A stretch of DNA of 64,000 nucleotides from Microbacterium sp. cf046 (GCF_900114345.1 NZ_FOZJ01000002.1:682001-746000); one strand, 5' to 3'; positions 39,843-49,538 are shown, counted from the stretch's first letter. The notes: generated by a model from the letters alone, not told the origin. Program-made: numbers and translations.

Positions 39843-41156
39843 TCACTGCTCCGCGACGTCGTACACGTCGCGGAGCAGCCAACGGTCGTCGTCCTGAACG
39901 ATGACGACCAGTTGAGACGTAATCGCAGAGGCAACTGCATCCACTCGCGCCACGGCGACTCCCCCGAACTCGTCCAGCAGGGTCAATGAGCGCTCGTCCG
40001 GAGCGAGGTCGACGACTCCGGGCGGAAACCGACCGGCGCCTGCTTCGATCACGGCCTCCAGGCACGTCGGGTCCCCCGCGCAGTCGATCCGCGCGGTGAG
40101 GAGCGTCCCGGTGATCGAAATGAGGTCGACCGCCTCCTCCGCAGACGGGGAGGTCGCCGAGGCGTCCATGCCCGTCGGCGTCGATGTCGGCGACGAGGCC
40201 GGGTCCGCGGCCGCGCTCGATTCGGGTGAGGCGATCGCCGAATCCGCTCCGGCGGTCGCGGGGCCTCCGGCGCCGGCGGGCCAGACCAGACCGCCGACGA
40301 GGATCGCACCCGCGACTCCTCCGGCGACCAGCCACGGTCGGCGACCGCCGCTTCGCCGCGTCCGCATCGCGCGCCACACGCCCGTGGTGGTCCGGGACAC
40401 CAGATCCGCCCAGTCCGCGTCCAGATGACGCGAGAGCGTGAGTGGCCACGGCGACTCCGCGGGCTCGAGCGGTTCGGCGTCGGGCTCCGTCGCCATCGGC
40501 AGGCGATGGCGCGCTCGTCGCGGCCCGAACGTCGTCGTTGCGAGCGGAAGCGGATCGGCTGCCGCGAAGAGCATCTCCTCGCGTCGACCCAGCTCGCGTG
40601 AGCGCCTGCGAGGGTCGGTGACCGCGTCCGGTGCGTCGCGCAGAGCGTCCGCGAGCATAGGGACATCGGTCGCGATGCGATCGAGCAGCACGAAGGTGTG
40701 GGACTCGAGGCTCATAGCGCCCCGGTCAGTCGCGAGCACGGGCCTGCCGGCCTCGGTGAGCCACCACTCCCCGCGGACATCGTCGGCCAGCCCCGGCAGC
40801 TCGCCGAGTCCGCGCATGAGGCTCACCGCCAGGGTGACCCCCTCGCCCGGCGTCAGGTCGGACCCGCCCGATGCGCGTCGTGTCAGGAACTCCTCGACGC
40901 GCTCGGTGCACACCGGCAGGAGCACGTCGTGTCCGTCGGTCCGGCGAAGCACATCCACTGGGGTGAGCACATGCCCCGAGGACGCTGCATCCCACCCTGT
41001 CCATTCAGGTCCGAGCAGCGCGGCGTCCACAGCCAGGACCGTCTCACCGGTCGGACCGCTGATGAGTGCACCCGCCCACGGGGCCTCCGATCCGGCAGTG
41101 ATCAGACGGACGACGCGGTATCCGCGCCGCAGCCGATCCTCCGCGCTGTTGGTCAC
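39843..41156 (-). CDS. Hypothetical single-pass membrane protein
   Basis: I do not recognise this 437-residue protein. The N-terminal 270 residues are soluble and probably cytoplasmic (YRVVRLITAGSEAPWAGALI near the start; TFVLLDRIATDVPMLADALR in the middle). One transmembrane helix lies at about 272-292, followed by a Ser/Ala/Pro/Thr-rich linker and a small C-terminal domain with IDCAGDPTCLEAVI and SQLVVIVQDDDRWLLRDVYD. The two cysteines could form a disulfide outside the cell. GTG 41156 is tentative. It sits where lipB-lipA are found in M. tuberculosis. Confidence 0.65.
   Translation of the reverse strand: MTNSAEDRLRRGYRVVRLITAGSEAPWAGALISGPTGETVLAVDAALLGPEWTGWDAASSGHVLTPVDVLRRTDGHDVLLPVCTERVEEFLTRRASGGSDLTPGEGVTLAVSLMRGLGELPGLADDVRGEWWLTEAGRPVLATDRGAMSLESHTFVLLDRIATDVPMLADALRDAPDAVTDPRRRSRELGRREEMLFAAADPLPLATTTFGPRRARHRLPMATEPDAEPLEPAESPWPLTLSRHLDADWADLVSRTTTGVWRAMRTRRSGGRRPWLVAGGVAGAILVGGLVWPAGAGGPATAGADSAIASPESSAAADPASSPTSTPTGMDASATSPSAEEAVDLISITGTLLTARIDCAGDPTCLEAVIEAGAGRFPPGVVDLAPDERSLTLLDEFGGVAVARVDAVASAITSQLVVIVQDDDRWLLRDVYDVAEQ
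39846..39878. terminator. Terminator-like hairpin inside the 3' end of a coding sequence
   Basis: A perfect 14-bp stem CTGCTCCGCGACGT/ACGTCGCGGAGCAG closes a 5-base loop, starting 10 bases after the E2 stop. It also encodes the last residues (LLRDVYDVAEQ) of the convergent gene. It probably ends the E2 transcript. Confidence 0.55.
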
Positions 41157-41266
41157 ACCTCGAGCGTGGTCGCGTGCGCCGCGATCGAACGGGCACCCCG
41201 GCGACCTGTGGAGCGACGTCGCGGGTCGCCCGCTGGGGAGGAGCGGTTCGACCGCACGCGGAAAGG

Positions 41267-41272
41267 TAGGCT
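41267..41272 (+). promoter_or_regulatory. Predicted -10 box (TAGGCT) of the DUF4191 gene, leaderless type
   Basis: TAGGCT is separated by GGTGCC, 6 bases, from ATG 41279. No ribosome site is present. Confidence 0.5.
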
Positions 41273-41278
41273 GGTGCC

Positions 41279-41989
41279 ATGGCAGCACGCAGTACCGCGC
41301 CCGAGAAGCGGCCCGGGTTCTTCTCTCAGATCCGCACCCTGTTCACCTTCACCCAGAAGGCGTATCCGTGGCTGCCGTGGCTTCTGGCGGGAATCCTGCT
41401 CGCGGGCATCGGTCTGGGCGTCGCCGTCGGCTTCCTCCTTCCTCCCGTCGCGCTGTGGAGCATCATCCTGTGGGGCGTCACGGGTCTCATGCTCGGCATC
41501 CTCGGCTCGCTCATGGTGATGACGCGGCTGTCGACGACCGCGATGTACAAGCAGATCGACGGGATGCCGGGCGCTGCGGGTCATGTCATGTCGACGTCAC
41601 TGGGCCGCAACTGGCAATCCAGCGACATGCCCGTCGGCGTGAACCCGAAGACGCAGGAAGCCGTCTATCGCGCGGTGGGTCGAGGCGGCGTGGTCATCGT
41701 GGGCGAGGGTGCGCGAGGACGACTCACGCGCCTCGTGAACGATGAGCGCTCCAAGGCGCAGCGCGTCGCCACCGGCGTTCCGGTGCACGTCTTCTACGTC
41801 GGCCACGGCCAGGACGAAGTGCCGATCGCGAAGCTGTCCTCCACGATCAAGTCGCTTCCGAAGAAGATCGACCGGGCCACGATGGCCGCCGTGATCAAGC
41901 GGCTGAGCTCGGTGTCGCAGTCGCTGGCCTCGCTGCCGATCCCGAAGGGCATCGACCCGACGAAGGCGCGCGCGCCGCGACCGCGCTGA
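41279..41989 (+). CDS. DUF4191 family membrane protein
   Basis: The 236-residue protein has two transmembrane helices (about 35-80) flanked by IRTLFTFTQKAYPWLPWLLA and MVMTRLSTTAMYKQIDGMPG, then a soluble domain. This is the DUF4191 family (Rv2219 in M. tuberculosis), of unknown function. It lies before an RDD gene and glnA in both organisms. It is probably leaderless and converges with the RDD gene. Confidence 0.87.
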   Translation: MAARSTAPEKRPGFFSQIRTLFTFTQKAYPWLPWLLAGILLAGIGLGVAVGFLLPPVALWSIILWGVTGLMLGILGSLMVMTRLSTTAMYKQIDGMPGAAGHVMSTSLGRNWQSSDMPVGVNPKTQEAVYRAVGRGGVVIVGEGARGRLTRLVNDERSKAQRVATGVPVHVFYVGHGQDEVPIAKLSSTIKSLPKKIDRATMAAVIKRLSSVSQSLASLPIPKGIDPTKARAPRPR

Positions 41990-42005
41990 TCGCTCTGACT
42001 GCGCG

Positions 42006-42398
42006 TCAGGCGCGGACGAGCACGGTGCCCGCGGCCCTGTCGTGGAGTCCTCGCTGATCCGCATCCCAGATCACGGCGGGGATCACGATGATCAGCAGTG
42101 CCGTGCGGATGATCGGTCGCCACAGCCCCACCCACGATCCGTCCACCCGAATGACCCGCATCCCGAGGATGCGATGCCCCGGGCTGCCCTGCAGGGTCGG
42201 GATGAAGACGATCTGGATCAGCGCGAAGATCGCCAGGATCGCGAGCGGGTCCCAGCCGAAGAAGCCGGAGATCAGGTAGGCCGCTCCGTAGTCGATGAAC
42301 AGCGCGGCGACGCGTCGTCCGAGGCGCGCGATGGAGCCGGCTCCGGTCTGCGGAAGGCCCAGTCGTTCACCGGGAAAGCTCTGCGCGTCGGCGGTCAC
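42006..42398 (-). CDS. RDD family membrane protein
   Basis: The 130-residue protein has the RDD signature: RRVAALFIDYGAAYLISGF with the first Arg-Asp, QGSPGHRILGMRVIRVDG, and a final HDRAAGTVLV. Three hydrophobic helices are visible. The function is unknown. It corresponds in position to Rv2219A. GTG 42398 has TACGCT 6 bases upstream. It diverges from glnA. Confidence 0.85.
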   Translation of the reverse strand: MTADAQSFPGERLGLPQTGAGSIARLGRRVAALFIDYGAAYLISGFFGWDPLAILAIFALIQIVFIPTLQGSPGHRILGMRVIRVDGSWVGLWRPIIRTALLIIVIPAVIWDADQRGLHDRAAGTVLVRA

Positions 42399-42404
42399 CG
42401 ATCC

Positions 42405-42410
42405 AGCGTA
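42405..42410 (-). promoter_or_regulatory. Predicted -10 box (TACGCT) of the RDD gene, leaderless type
   Basis: TACGCT is separated by GGATCG, 6 bases, from GTG 42398 on the minus strand. It lies 12 bases from the GlnR-like box. Confidence 0.4.
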
Positions 42411-42421
42411 ACCAGGTGCGC

Positions 42422-42437
42422 GTAACATGCCGGAAAC
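42422..42437 (+). promoter_or_regulatory. GlnR-like box upstream of glnA
   Basis: GTAAC-ATGCCG-GAAAC matches the GlnR pattern gTnAC-N6-GAAAC exactly. Another GTAAC lies 11 bases before it. It is 94 bases before the glnA start. Confidence 0.6.
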
Positions 42438-42530
42438 AATGGTGTCACTGCCGGGCAATGCCCTCCGGGTACGGTTCGAGGAAGCCCGCGCGCGGGCGGC
42501 AGTTCCCGATGCCCTAACTCTGGAGCCTTC

Positions 42531-43955
42531 ATGTTCAAAGATTCATCCGAGGTGCTCAAGTACATCAAGGACGAGGACGTCAAGTTCCTCGACATCCGTT
42601 TCACGGATCTTCCCGGTGTGCAGCAGCACTTCAACATTCCGGCCTCGACCGTCGACGAGGAGTTCTTCACCGTCGGCCAGCTGTTCGACGGCTCCTCGAT
42701 CCGTGGATTCGCGAACATCCACGAGTCCGACATGCAGCTCATCCCTGACGTGTCGACCGCCTACCTCGACCAGTTCCGTGAGGCGAAGACCCTCATCATG
42801 GTCTTCGACATCTACAACCCCCGCACCGGTGAGATCTACTCGAAGGATCCGCGTCAGGTCGCCAAGAAGGCCGAGAAGTACCTCGCGTCGACCGGAATCG
42901 CAGACACGGCGTTCTTCGCCCCCGAGGCGGAGTTCTACATCTTCGACGACGTGCGCTTCGAGGTGAAGCAGAACGCGAGCTACTACTACGTCGATTCCGA
43001 AGAGGGTGCGTGGAACAGCGGTCGTGAGGAAGAAGGCGGAAACCTCGCCAACAAGACCCCGTACAAGGGCGGCTACTTCCCGGTCAGCCCGGTCGACAAG
43101 CAGGCCGACCTGCGCGATGACATCAGCCTCAAGCTGATCGAGGCCGGCCTCATCCTGGAGCGCGCGCACCACGAGGTGGGCACCGGCGGCCAGGCCGAGA
43201 TCAACTACCGCTTCGACACGATGGTCCACGCGGCCGACGACATCCTGAAGTTCAAGTACATCGTCAAGAACACGGCAGAGCAGTGGGGCAAGACGGCGAC
43301 CTTCATGCCGAAGCCGCTGTTCGGCGATAACGGCTCGGGCATGCACACGCATCAGTCGCTGTGGCTCGAGGGCAAGCCCCTCTTCTACGATGAGGCCGGC
43401 TACGGCGGTCTGTCCGACCTCGCCCGGTGGTACATCGGCGGTCTGCTCGCGCACGCTCCCGCCGTGCTCGCGTTCACGAATCCGACGATGAACAGTTACA
43501 AGCGCCTGGTCAAGGGCTACGAGGCCCCCGTCAACCTGGTCTACTCGGCGGGCAACCGCTCGGCGGCCATCCGCATCCCGATCACGGGCTCCAACCCGAA
43601 GGCCAAGCGCATCGAGTTCCGCGCGCCGGACGCCTCGGGCAACCCCTACCTGGCCTTCGCGGCGCAGATGATGGCGGGCCTCGACGGCATCAAGAACCGT
43701 ATCGAGCCGCACGAGCCCGTCGACAAGGACCTGTACGAGCTTCCGCCCGAGGAGGCCAAGAACATCCCGCAGGTGCCGAACTCGCTGCTGGACTCGCTCG
43801 ACGCCCTCGCAGCCGACCACGAGTTCCTGCTCGCGGGCGGCGTGTTCACGCCCGAGCTCATCGAGACGTGGATCGAGTACAAGATCGAGAACGAGATCAA
43901 GCCCATCGCGGCTCGCCCTCACCCGTTCGAGTACGAGCTGTACTACGGCGTCTGA
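42531..43955 (+). CDS. glnA: Glutamine synthetase type I
   Basis: The 474-residue enzyme makes glutamine from glutamate, ammonium and ATP. It has the latch and active-site sequences [30 protein letters not shown] and [13 protein letters not shown]. The adenylylation site is Tyr402 in [11 protein letters not shown], so it should be a substrate of the GlnE encoded just downstream. The ATG follows TGGAGCCTTC. A GlnR-like box and a terminator flank it, making a single-gene transcript. Confidence 0.97.
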   Translation: MFKDSSEVLKYIKDEDVKFLDIRFTDLPGVQQHFNIPASTVDEEFFTVGQLFDGSSIRGFANIHESDMQLIPDVSTAYLDQFREAKTLIMVFDIYNPRTGEIYSKDPRQVAKKAEKYLASTGIADTAFFAPEAEFYIFDDVRFEVKQNASYYYVDSEEGAWNSGREEEGGNLANKTPYKGGYFPVSPVDKQADLRDDISLKLIEAGLILERAHHEVGTGGQAEINYRFDTMVHAADDILKFKYIVKNTAEQWGKTATFMPKPLFGDNGSGMHTHQSLWLEGKPLFYDEAGYGGLSDLARWYIGGLLAHAPAVLAFTNPTMNSYKRLVKGYEAPVNLVYSAGNRSAAIRIPITGSNPKAKRIEFRAPDASGNPYLAFAAQMMAGLDGIKNRIEPHEPVDKDLYELPPEEAKNIPQVPNSLLDSLDALAADHEFLLAGGVFTPELIETWIEYKIENEIKPIAARPHPFEYELYYGV

Positions 43956-43968
43956 GAATCGTCATCGA

Positions 43969-43998
43969 GAAGGGGTCCCGCCACGGCGGGGCCCCTTC
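43969..43998 (+). terminator. Terminator of glnA
   Basis: A 13-bp stem with one T-G pair, GAAGGGGTCCCGC/GCGGGGCCCCTTC, lies 13 bases after the stop and ends in TCTT. It also sits at the end of the convergent glnE. Confidence 0.8.
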
Positions 43999-44036
43999 TT
44001 CGTGCTCGCGCTCCGACGACTCGGGGTTCTCGGCGC

Positions 44037-47000
44037 TCAGCCGTAGAACAGGCGCTCGAAGACCCGCCGCGCACGGCGGGTGGTCCCGAGATAGTCCTCT
44101 TCGACCTGCGTCGCCGACCGGGGCGGGTAGCCGAGCAGGCGGCCGATGCCGTCCAGCCGCTTGCGGTCGGTCGGCAGCACATCGCTGGTCTGGCCCGACA
44201 GGAGCGTGTTGGCCGACCGCAGGCGGCTCGCCAGGCGCCACGCCTCGGCGAGCCGGTCGGCCGATGACTCGGCGACCAATCCGGCGTCCTGGGCAGCGCG
44301 AAGCGCACCGAGGGTCGATGTCGTGCGCATGCCCGGGACCCGATGCGCATGCTCGAGCTGCAGCAGCTGCACGAGCCACTCCACATCACTGAGCGATCCG
44401 GGTCCGAGTTTGAGGTGACGGCTGGGATCGGCGCCCTGCGGCAGTCGCTCGTTCTCGACGCGCGCCTTGATCCGCTTGATCTCGCGCAGTCCCTGCGGGT
44501 CGACGGATGCCGGATACCGGACGTCGTCGGCCAATGACGTGAACGCGCGGACGAGCTTCACGCTGCCTGCGACGCCACGAGCACGCAGCAGCGCCTGCGC
44601 CTCCCACGAGAGCGACCAGCGGTGGTAGTACTCGCCGTACGCGGCGAGCGACCGGGCGACCGGACCGTTCCGGCCCTCCGGCCTCAGACCTGCGTCGAGG
44701 TCGAGCGGGACGCGCTGGTCCTCGGAGTGCTTCCGCAGGCCGGCGACGATCTGCAGCGAGAGCTCATGCGCCCGCTGGGCGTCGACCCCGTTCGGCTGAT
44801 ACACGTACATCACGTCGGCATCCGACCCGAAGCCGAGCTCCGCGCCGCCGAACCGTCCCATCGCGATGACCGAGAAGTCCAGCGCGGCATCCTCCGCGGG
44901 CACGATCTCGCGCCGCACGGCGCGAAGCGTCGCCTGGATCGTGACTTCGGTGACGGTCGTCAGTGCGGTCGCGACCTCCTCGATCGTCGACATGCCGAGG
45001 ATCGCGGACATCGCTATCCGCAGCAGCTCGCGCCTGCGCAGTGCGCGGACGGAGCGCATCGCGTCATCGATCGTCTCGTGACGGGACTGGATCGCGCGCG
45101 CCTCCTCCTGCAGGGCGACTCCCGTACGGGGCCGGAGCAGTTCGGGGTCGTCCAGCCACGCGGCGGATTCGGGGATCCACTCCATGAGCTCACCGACGTA
45201 GCGCGAACTGGACAGCACACGCGTGAGGCTCTCCGCCGCCCCGGATGAGTCGCGCAGCATGCGCAGGAACCACGGTGTGCTGCCGAGCCGCTCGCTGATG
45301 CGACGGAACGCGAGCAGGCCGTAGTCGGGATCGACGCCGTCGGCGAACCAGCGGATCATGACGGGCATGAGGTGGCGCTGGATGGTCGCGCCTCGGCTCA
45401 GCCCGTTCGTGAGCGCGGCGATGTGGCGGAGCGCCCCCACGGGGTCCATGAACCCGATCGCCGCGAGACGGTCGTGCGCCTGCGCGGGCGAGAGCGAGCG
45501 CTCCTCCGCCGGAAGCGCGGCGACCGCGGAGAGCAGGGGGCGGTAGAAGAGGCGGACGTGGATGTCACGGACCTCGCGCTTGACCTTCTCCCACGTCTCC
45601 CACACCTTCTCGCCCGACTCCGCGATCCCCGATGCGCGCGCCAGAACGCGCAGTTCGTCGGGGCGCGCGGGCATGAGGTGCGTGCGGCGCAGGTGCCGCA
45701 GCTGGACCCGGTGCTCCAGCAGCCGCAGCACGCGATAGTCGTGCGAGAAGGTCCCCGCCTCCGCCCGGCCGATGTAGCCCTGCTCGACGAGCGCGTCGAG
45801 CGCCTCGAGGGTGCCGCGCTGACGGATCCGGTCATCCGACAGCCCGTGCACGAGCTGGAGCAGCTGCACGGTGAACTCGATGTCGCGGATGCCGCCGGGT
45901 CCGAGCTTCAGCTGGTAGGGCACCTCGCCCGCCGGGATGTGCTCGGTCACACGTTCGCGCATCCGCTGCACGCTGTCCACGAAGTTCTCGCGAGCGGCAC
46001 TCGTCCAGATCTTGGGCTGCACGGCCCGCACGTACGCGTCGCCGAGCTCGGCGTCTCCGGCGATCGGGCGCGCCTTCAGCAGCGCCTGGAACTCCCAGCT
46101 CTTGGCCCAGCGGTCGTAGTACGACAGATGGGACTCGAGCGTGCGCACGAGCGCTCCCTGCTTGCCCTCGGGCCTGAGGTTCGCGTCGACCTCCCAGAGC
46201 GGAGGCTCGATCTCGACCCCCGATATGCCTCGCATCGTCTGGACCGCGAGGCGCGTCGCGATGTCGACGATCCGGCTCTCGCCGATCTCGTCGACCAGCC
46301 CGTCATCTGATCCGGCGACGAAGATGACGTCCACATCGCTCACGTAGTTCAGCTCGCGCGCACCGGTCTTCCCCATCCCGATCACCGCGAGCCGCGTCGC
46401 CGCGACGTGCGCTCGGTCGAACAGTCCGACCCCGGCTCCCCCGGACGAGACCCTGGTCCGTGCGACGCACAGCGACGCCTCCAGGGCCGCTCCAGCAGCA
46501 TCCGCCAAGCTCGCCGCGACGGCCGCGAGCCCCTCCACGGGCGCGTCGCTCAGCAGATCGTATGCCGCGATGGCCGCGAGGAGCCGGCGGTATCGCACCC
46601 GGAGGGCGACCCACGACGCGTCGCTCGCGTCGGCGGAGAACCCGTCCTCCGCGCCGACCGAGGCGAGCAGGGTCGCGCGCATCTCCTCGCCCGTCGGAAG
46701 GGATGGGCCGGCGCCGCCGAGATGGGTGAGCTCCTCGGGATGACGGAGGTAGAAATCGGCGAACCCCGTCGACGCGCCGAGCAGGGCCCACAGGGCCCGC
46801 CAACCGCCGGGCTCATCATGAAGCGAGCGGAGGGATGCCGCGTCCCGGCGCGCGATCCGGGTCAGCGCCGACACGGCGGAATCCGGATCCGCGGCTCGAG
46901 AGGCGGGAGCGATCAGCGAGTCCCTGGCGACCCCGAGGAGGTCTTCGAGTTCGACGAGCTCGGCCTCGGCCTCGGCGAGGCGACTGAACCCGATCCGTGC

Positions 47001-47039
47001 GAGGTGGGTGAGTGACTGCGACCGTTCGCTCGTGGACAT
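44037..47039 (-). CDS. glnE: Bifunctional glutamine synthetase adenylyltransferase/adenylyl-removing enzyme
   Basis: The 1000-residue protein has the duplicated nucleotidyltransferase architecture of GlnE. The first domain shows MGKTGARELNYVSDVDVIFV and the second MGRFGGAELGFGSDADVMYV, each with the acidic metal site (DxD). Each is followed by a helical domain with KLGPGGIRDIEF or KLGPGSLSDVEWL. It adds AMP to, and removes it from, glutamine synthetase. It lies between glnA and glnA2, 16 bases after the latter, as in M. tuberculosis. Confidence 0.96.
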   Translation of the reverse strand: MSTSERSQSLTHLARIGFSRLAEAEAELVELEDLLGVARDSLIAPASRAADPDSAVSALTRIARRDAASLRSLHDEPGGWRALWALLGASTGFADFYLRHPEELTHLGGAGPSLPTGEEMRATLLASVGAEDGFSADASDASWVALRVRYRRLLAAIAAYDLLSDAPVEGLAAVAASLADAAGAALEASLCVARTRVSSGGAGVGLFDRAHVAATRLAVIGMGKTGARELNYVSDVDVIFVAGSDDGLVDEIGESRIVDIATRLAVQTMRGISGVEIEPPLWEVDANLRPEGKQGALVRTLESHLSYYDRWAKSWEFQALLKARPIAGDAELGDAYVRAVQPKIWTSAARENFVDSVQRMRERVTEHIPAGEVPYQLKLGPGGIRDIEFTVQLLQLVHGLSDDRIRQRGTLEALDALVEQGYIGRAEAGTFSHDYRVLRLLEHRVQLRHLRRTHLMPARPDELRVLARASGIAESGEKVWETWEKVKREVRDIHVRLFYRPLLSAVAALPAEERSLSPAQAHDRLAAIGFMDPVGALRHIAALTNGLSRGATIQRHLMPVMIRWFADGVDPDYGLLAFRRISERLGSTPWFLRMLRDSSGAAESLTRVLSSSRYVGELMEWIPESAAWLDDPELLRPRTGVALQEEARAIQSRHETIDDAMRSVRALRRRELLRIAMSAILGMSTIEEVATALTTVTEVTIQATLRAVRREIVPAEDAALDFSVIAMGRFGGAELGFGSDADVMYVYQPNGVDAQRAHELSLQIVAGLRKHSEDQRVPLDLDAGLRPEGRNGPVARSLAAYGEYYHRWSLSWEAQALLRARGVAGSVKLVRAFTSLADDVRYPASVDPQGLREIKRIKARVENERLPQGADPSRHLKLGPGSLSDVEWLVQLLQLEHAHRVPGMRTTSTLGALRAAQDAGLVAESSADRLAEAWRLASRLRSANTLLSGQTSDVLPTDRKRLDGIGRLLGYPPRSATQVEEDYLGTTRRARRVFERLFYG

Positions 47040-47055
47040 CGTCTCGCGCGCGAGC

Positions 47056-48393
47056 TCAGAGCATCTCGAGGTTGCTCTTCAGCTCGAAGTGGGTGACCTG
47101 CGACCGGTACTCCTGCCACTCCTTGCGCTTGTTCAGCAGCACGTAGTTGAAGACCTGCTCGCCGAGCGTCTCGGCGACCAGTTCGGACTCCTCCATGTAC
47201 TCCAGCGCGTGGTCGAGGCTCGCAGGCAGCGGTGCGTAGCCGAGCGCGCGACGCTCGGCATCCGTGAGCGACCACACGTTGTCCTCGGCCTCGGGCGGCA
47301 GTTCGTAGCCCTCTTCGATCCCCTTGAGCCCGGCAGCCAGCATGAGCGCGAACGCCAGGTACGGATTCGCGGCGGAATCCAGGGCACGGTACTCGACGCG
47401 CGAGGACTGCCCCTTGTTGGGCTTGTACATCGGGACGCGCACCAGCGCCGAGCGGTTGTTGTGGCCCCACGTGATGAAGCTCGGCGCCTCGTCTCCGCCC
47501 CAGAGGCGCTTGTAGGAGTTGACGAACTGATTGGTCACGGCCGAGATCTCGCCGGCATGACGCAGCAGCCCGGCGATGAAGTGGCGTCCCGTCTTGGAGA
47601 GCTGGTAGGTCGCACCTTCCTCGTAGAACGCGTTGACGTCGCCCTCGAAGAGCGACATGTGCGTGTGCATGCCGCTGCCGGGCTTGCCGCCCAGCGGCTT
47701 CGGCATGAACGTCGCGTACACGCCCTGCTCGATCGCGACCTCTTTGATCACGGTGCGGAAGGTCATGATGTTGTCGGCCGTCGCCAGGGCGTCGGCGTAC
47801 CGCAGGTCGATCTCGTTCTGACCGGGTCCGCCCTCGTGGTGGCTGAATTCGACGGAGATGCCGAGGTCCTCGAGCATCCGCACCGAGCGTCGACGGAAGT
47901 CGTGCGCCGTGCCGCCGGGCACGTTGTCGAAGTAGCCTGCCGAATCGACCGGCTCAGGGCCGTCCGGTCCGAACGACGACGACTTCAGCAGGTAGAACTC
48001 GATCTCGGGGTGCGTGTAGAACGTGAAGCCGGCATCGGCGGCCTTCGCGAGCGATCGCTTGAGCACATGGCGCGGGTCCGCGACGGCGGGCTGGCCGTCG
48101 GGTGTGGTGATGTCGCAGAACATGCGCGCCGTGGGATCGATCTCACCGCGCCACGGGAGGATCTGGAACGTCGTCGGGTCGGGGTGCGCGAGCAGGTCCG
48201 ACTCGTAGGAGCGCGTCAGGCCTTCGATCGCAGAGCCGTCGAAGCCCAGACCTTCGCTGAATGCGCCTTCGACCTCGGCCGGGGCGATCGCCACCGACTT
48301 GAGCGTGCCGATCACATCGGTGAACCAGAGCCGCACGAACTTGACGCCCCGCTCCTCGATCGTGCGCAGAACGAAGTCACGCTGCTTGTCCAT
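47056..48393 (-). CDS. glnA2: Glutamine synthetase, GlnA2 type
   Basis: The 445-residue protein resembles GlnA2 of M. tuberculosis in length and position. It has FDGSAIEGLTRSYESD, HPEIEFYLL, FSHHEGGPGQNEIDL and GSGMHTHMSLFEG. A second type I synthetase of this kind is widespread in actinobacteria and its cellular role is not settled; related proteins glutamylate other amines. No GlnR box is seen before it. It heads a glnA2-glnE unit. Confidence 0.92.
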   Translation of the reverse strand: MDKQRDFVLRTIEERGVKFVRLWFTDVIGTLKSVAIAPAEVEGAFSEGLGFDGSAIEGLTRSYESDLLAHPDPTTFQILPWRGEIDPTARMFCDITTPDGQPAVADPRHVLKRSLAKAADAGFTFYTHPEIEFYLLKSSSFGPDGPEPVDSAGYFDNVPGGTAHDFRRRSVRMLEDLGISVEFSHHEGGPGQNEIDLRYADALATADNIMTFRTVIKEVAIEQGVYATFMPKPLGGKPGSGMHTHMSLFEGDVNAFYEEGATYQLSKTGRHFIAGLLRHAGEISAVTNQFVNSYKRLWGGDEAPSFITWGHNNRSALVRVPMYKPNKGQSSRVEYRALDSAANPYLAFALMLAAGLKGIEEGYELPPEAEDNVWSLTDAERRALGYAPLPASLDHALEYMEESELVAETLGEQVFNYVLLNKRKEWQEYRSQVTHFELKSNLEML

Positions 48394-48426
48394 CGAATCC
48401 CCTTCGGTCCCGGCGCGCGGCCGGGG

Positions 48427-48657
48427 TCAGTTCTCGTCGTTTTCGAGCGGCTCGGCCGGCGGCGCGGAGCTCGGCGCGTCGTCGCGCCGGTCCTCCTCGG
48501 CCCAGGCGCGCGAACGCTCGCGAATGATCTCGGGGGCGCGGGCAGCCTCTTCGGCAGTGTCGAAGGGGCCCGCACGATCGACGTGCGGAGACACATAGCC
48601 GTGCTCCACCTCACCCGTCGTGAGGTTGTACCAGTACTTCTCGGCGTCCCCGCTCAC
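48427..48657 (-). CDS. Small SPOR-annotated protein upstream of glnA2
   Basis: The 76-residue protein has a conserved N-terminal part (EKYWYNLTTGEVEHGYVSPH, then AGPFDTAEEAARAPEI) and an acidic, Pro-rich C-terminus. Similar small proteins in Microbacteriaceae are often labelled SPOR domain proteins, but I see only a short fragment of such a fold. The GTG start follows AGGAGCGGGAC. It is 33 bases ahead of glnA2 and probably in its transcript. Confidence 0.75.
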   Translation of the reverse strand: MSGDAEKYWYNLTTGEVEHGYVSPHVDRAGPFDTAEEAARAPEIIRERSRAWAEEDRRDDAPSSAPPAEPLENDEN

Positions 48658-48736
48658 GTCCCGCTCCTCTCGTGATCCCCGAATCCGTCGAAGGGTTCAC
48701 TCGCTCGATCCTACTGACCGGCCGCGCGCTCCTGGA

Positions 48737-48742
48737 TAGGCT
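48737..48742 (+). promoter_or_regulatory. Predicted promoter (-10 TAGGCT) of ppgK, leaderless type
   Basis: TAGGCT is separated by GGCCCC, 6 bases, from ATG 48749. CTGACC at 48714-48719, with a 17-base spacer, is a plausible -35. Confidence 0.55.
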
Positions 48743-48748
48743 GGCCCC

Positions 48749-49510
48749 ATGGCAACGGACAAGACCCGCGCAGTCGGTGTGGACATCGGCGGAACCGGCA
48801 TCAAGGCAGCGATCGTCGACCTCGAGGCTGGGACGCTCCTGAGCGATCGGATCAAGGTCGCCACGCCGGCCGGGGCCGAGCCGAAGGACGTGCTCGCGGC
48901 GGTCCTGAAGGTCCTCGAGACGCTCGGCGTCCTCGACGATGCGATCCCCCTCGGTGTCGCGTTCCCCGCAATCGTCAAGTCCGGCCGCACCCTGTCTGCC
49001 GCCAACGTCTCGCAGAAGTGGATCGGATTCGAAGCCGAGAGGTTCTTCGAAGAGGGCCTGGGGCGTGACATCCATTTCGCGAACGACGCCGACGTCGCCG
49101 GGGTCGCCGAGATGCGCTACGGAGCCGCCCGGGGTGTCGGGGGCCTGACGATCCTCACCACGCTGGGCACCGGCATCGGCTCCGCGATGATCTACAACGG
49201 GGTTCTGGTGCCCAACTCGGAGCTCGGTCACCTGCAGCGCGCGAAGCACGGCAAGGACTTCGAGGCGTTCGCGGCATACTCCGCGATGGAGCGTGACGCC
49301 CTGGATTGGAACGAGTGGGCCAAGCGCCTGCAGGTCTATTACAGCCACGTCGAGTTCCTCTTCACGCCCGACCTGTTCATCGTCGGCGGCGGCGTCTCCA
49401 AGCACGCCGACTCGTTCCTGCCGCTGCTGAAGCTGAACACGCCGATCGTGCCGGCCGTGCACCGGAACAACGCCGGAATCATCGGGGCCGCCGCGCTGGC
49501 TCTCGACTGA
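48749..49510 (+). CDS. ppgK: Polyphosphate glucokinase
   Basis: The 253-residue ROK-type kinase phosphorylates glucose with polyphosphate or ATP. It has the phosphate loop VDIGGTGIKAAIVDLEAG, FANDADVAGVAEMRYG with the catalytic Asp, LTTLGTGIGSAMI and LFIVGGGVSKHAD. Length and marks fit actinobacterial PpgK. In M. tuberculosis it lies beside sigA (Rv2702-Rv2703); here it is 15 kb away, next to rnpB. It looks leaderless. Confidence 0.93.
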   Translation: MATDKTRAVGVDIGGTGIKAAIVDLEAGTLLSDRIKVATPAGAEPKDVLAAVLKVLETLGVLDDAIPLGVAFPAIVKSGRTLSAANVSQKWIGFEAERFFEEGLGRDIHFANDADVAGVAEMRYGAARGVGGLTILTTLGTGIGSAMIYNGVLVPNSELGHLQRAKHGKDFEAFAAYSAMERDALDWNEWAKRLQVYYSHVEFLFTPDLFIVGGGVSKHADSFLPLLKLNTPIVPAVHRNNAGIIGAAALALD

Positions 49511-49538
49511 CCGGCGACCACGAGACCTCAACCGGCGC

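Noticed and set aside
47000..48400. GlnR box before glnA2
   Set aside because: I looked upstream of 48393 and found no GTnAC-N6-GAAAC match.
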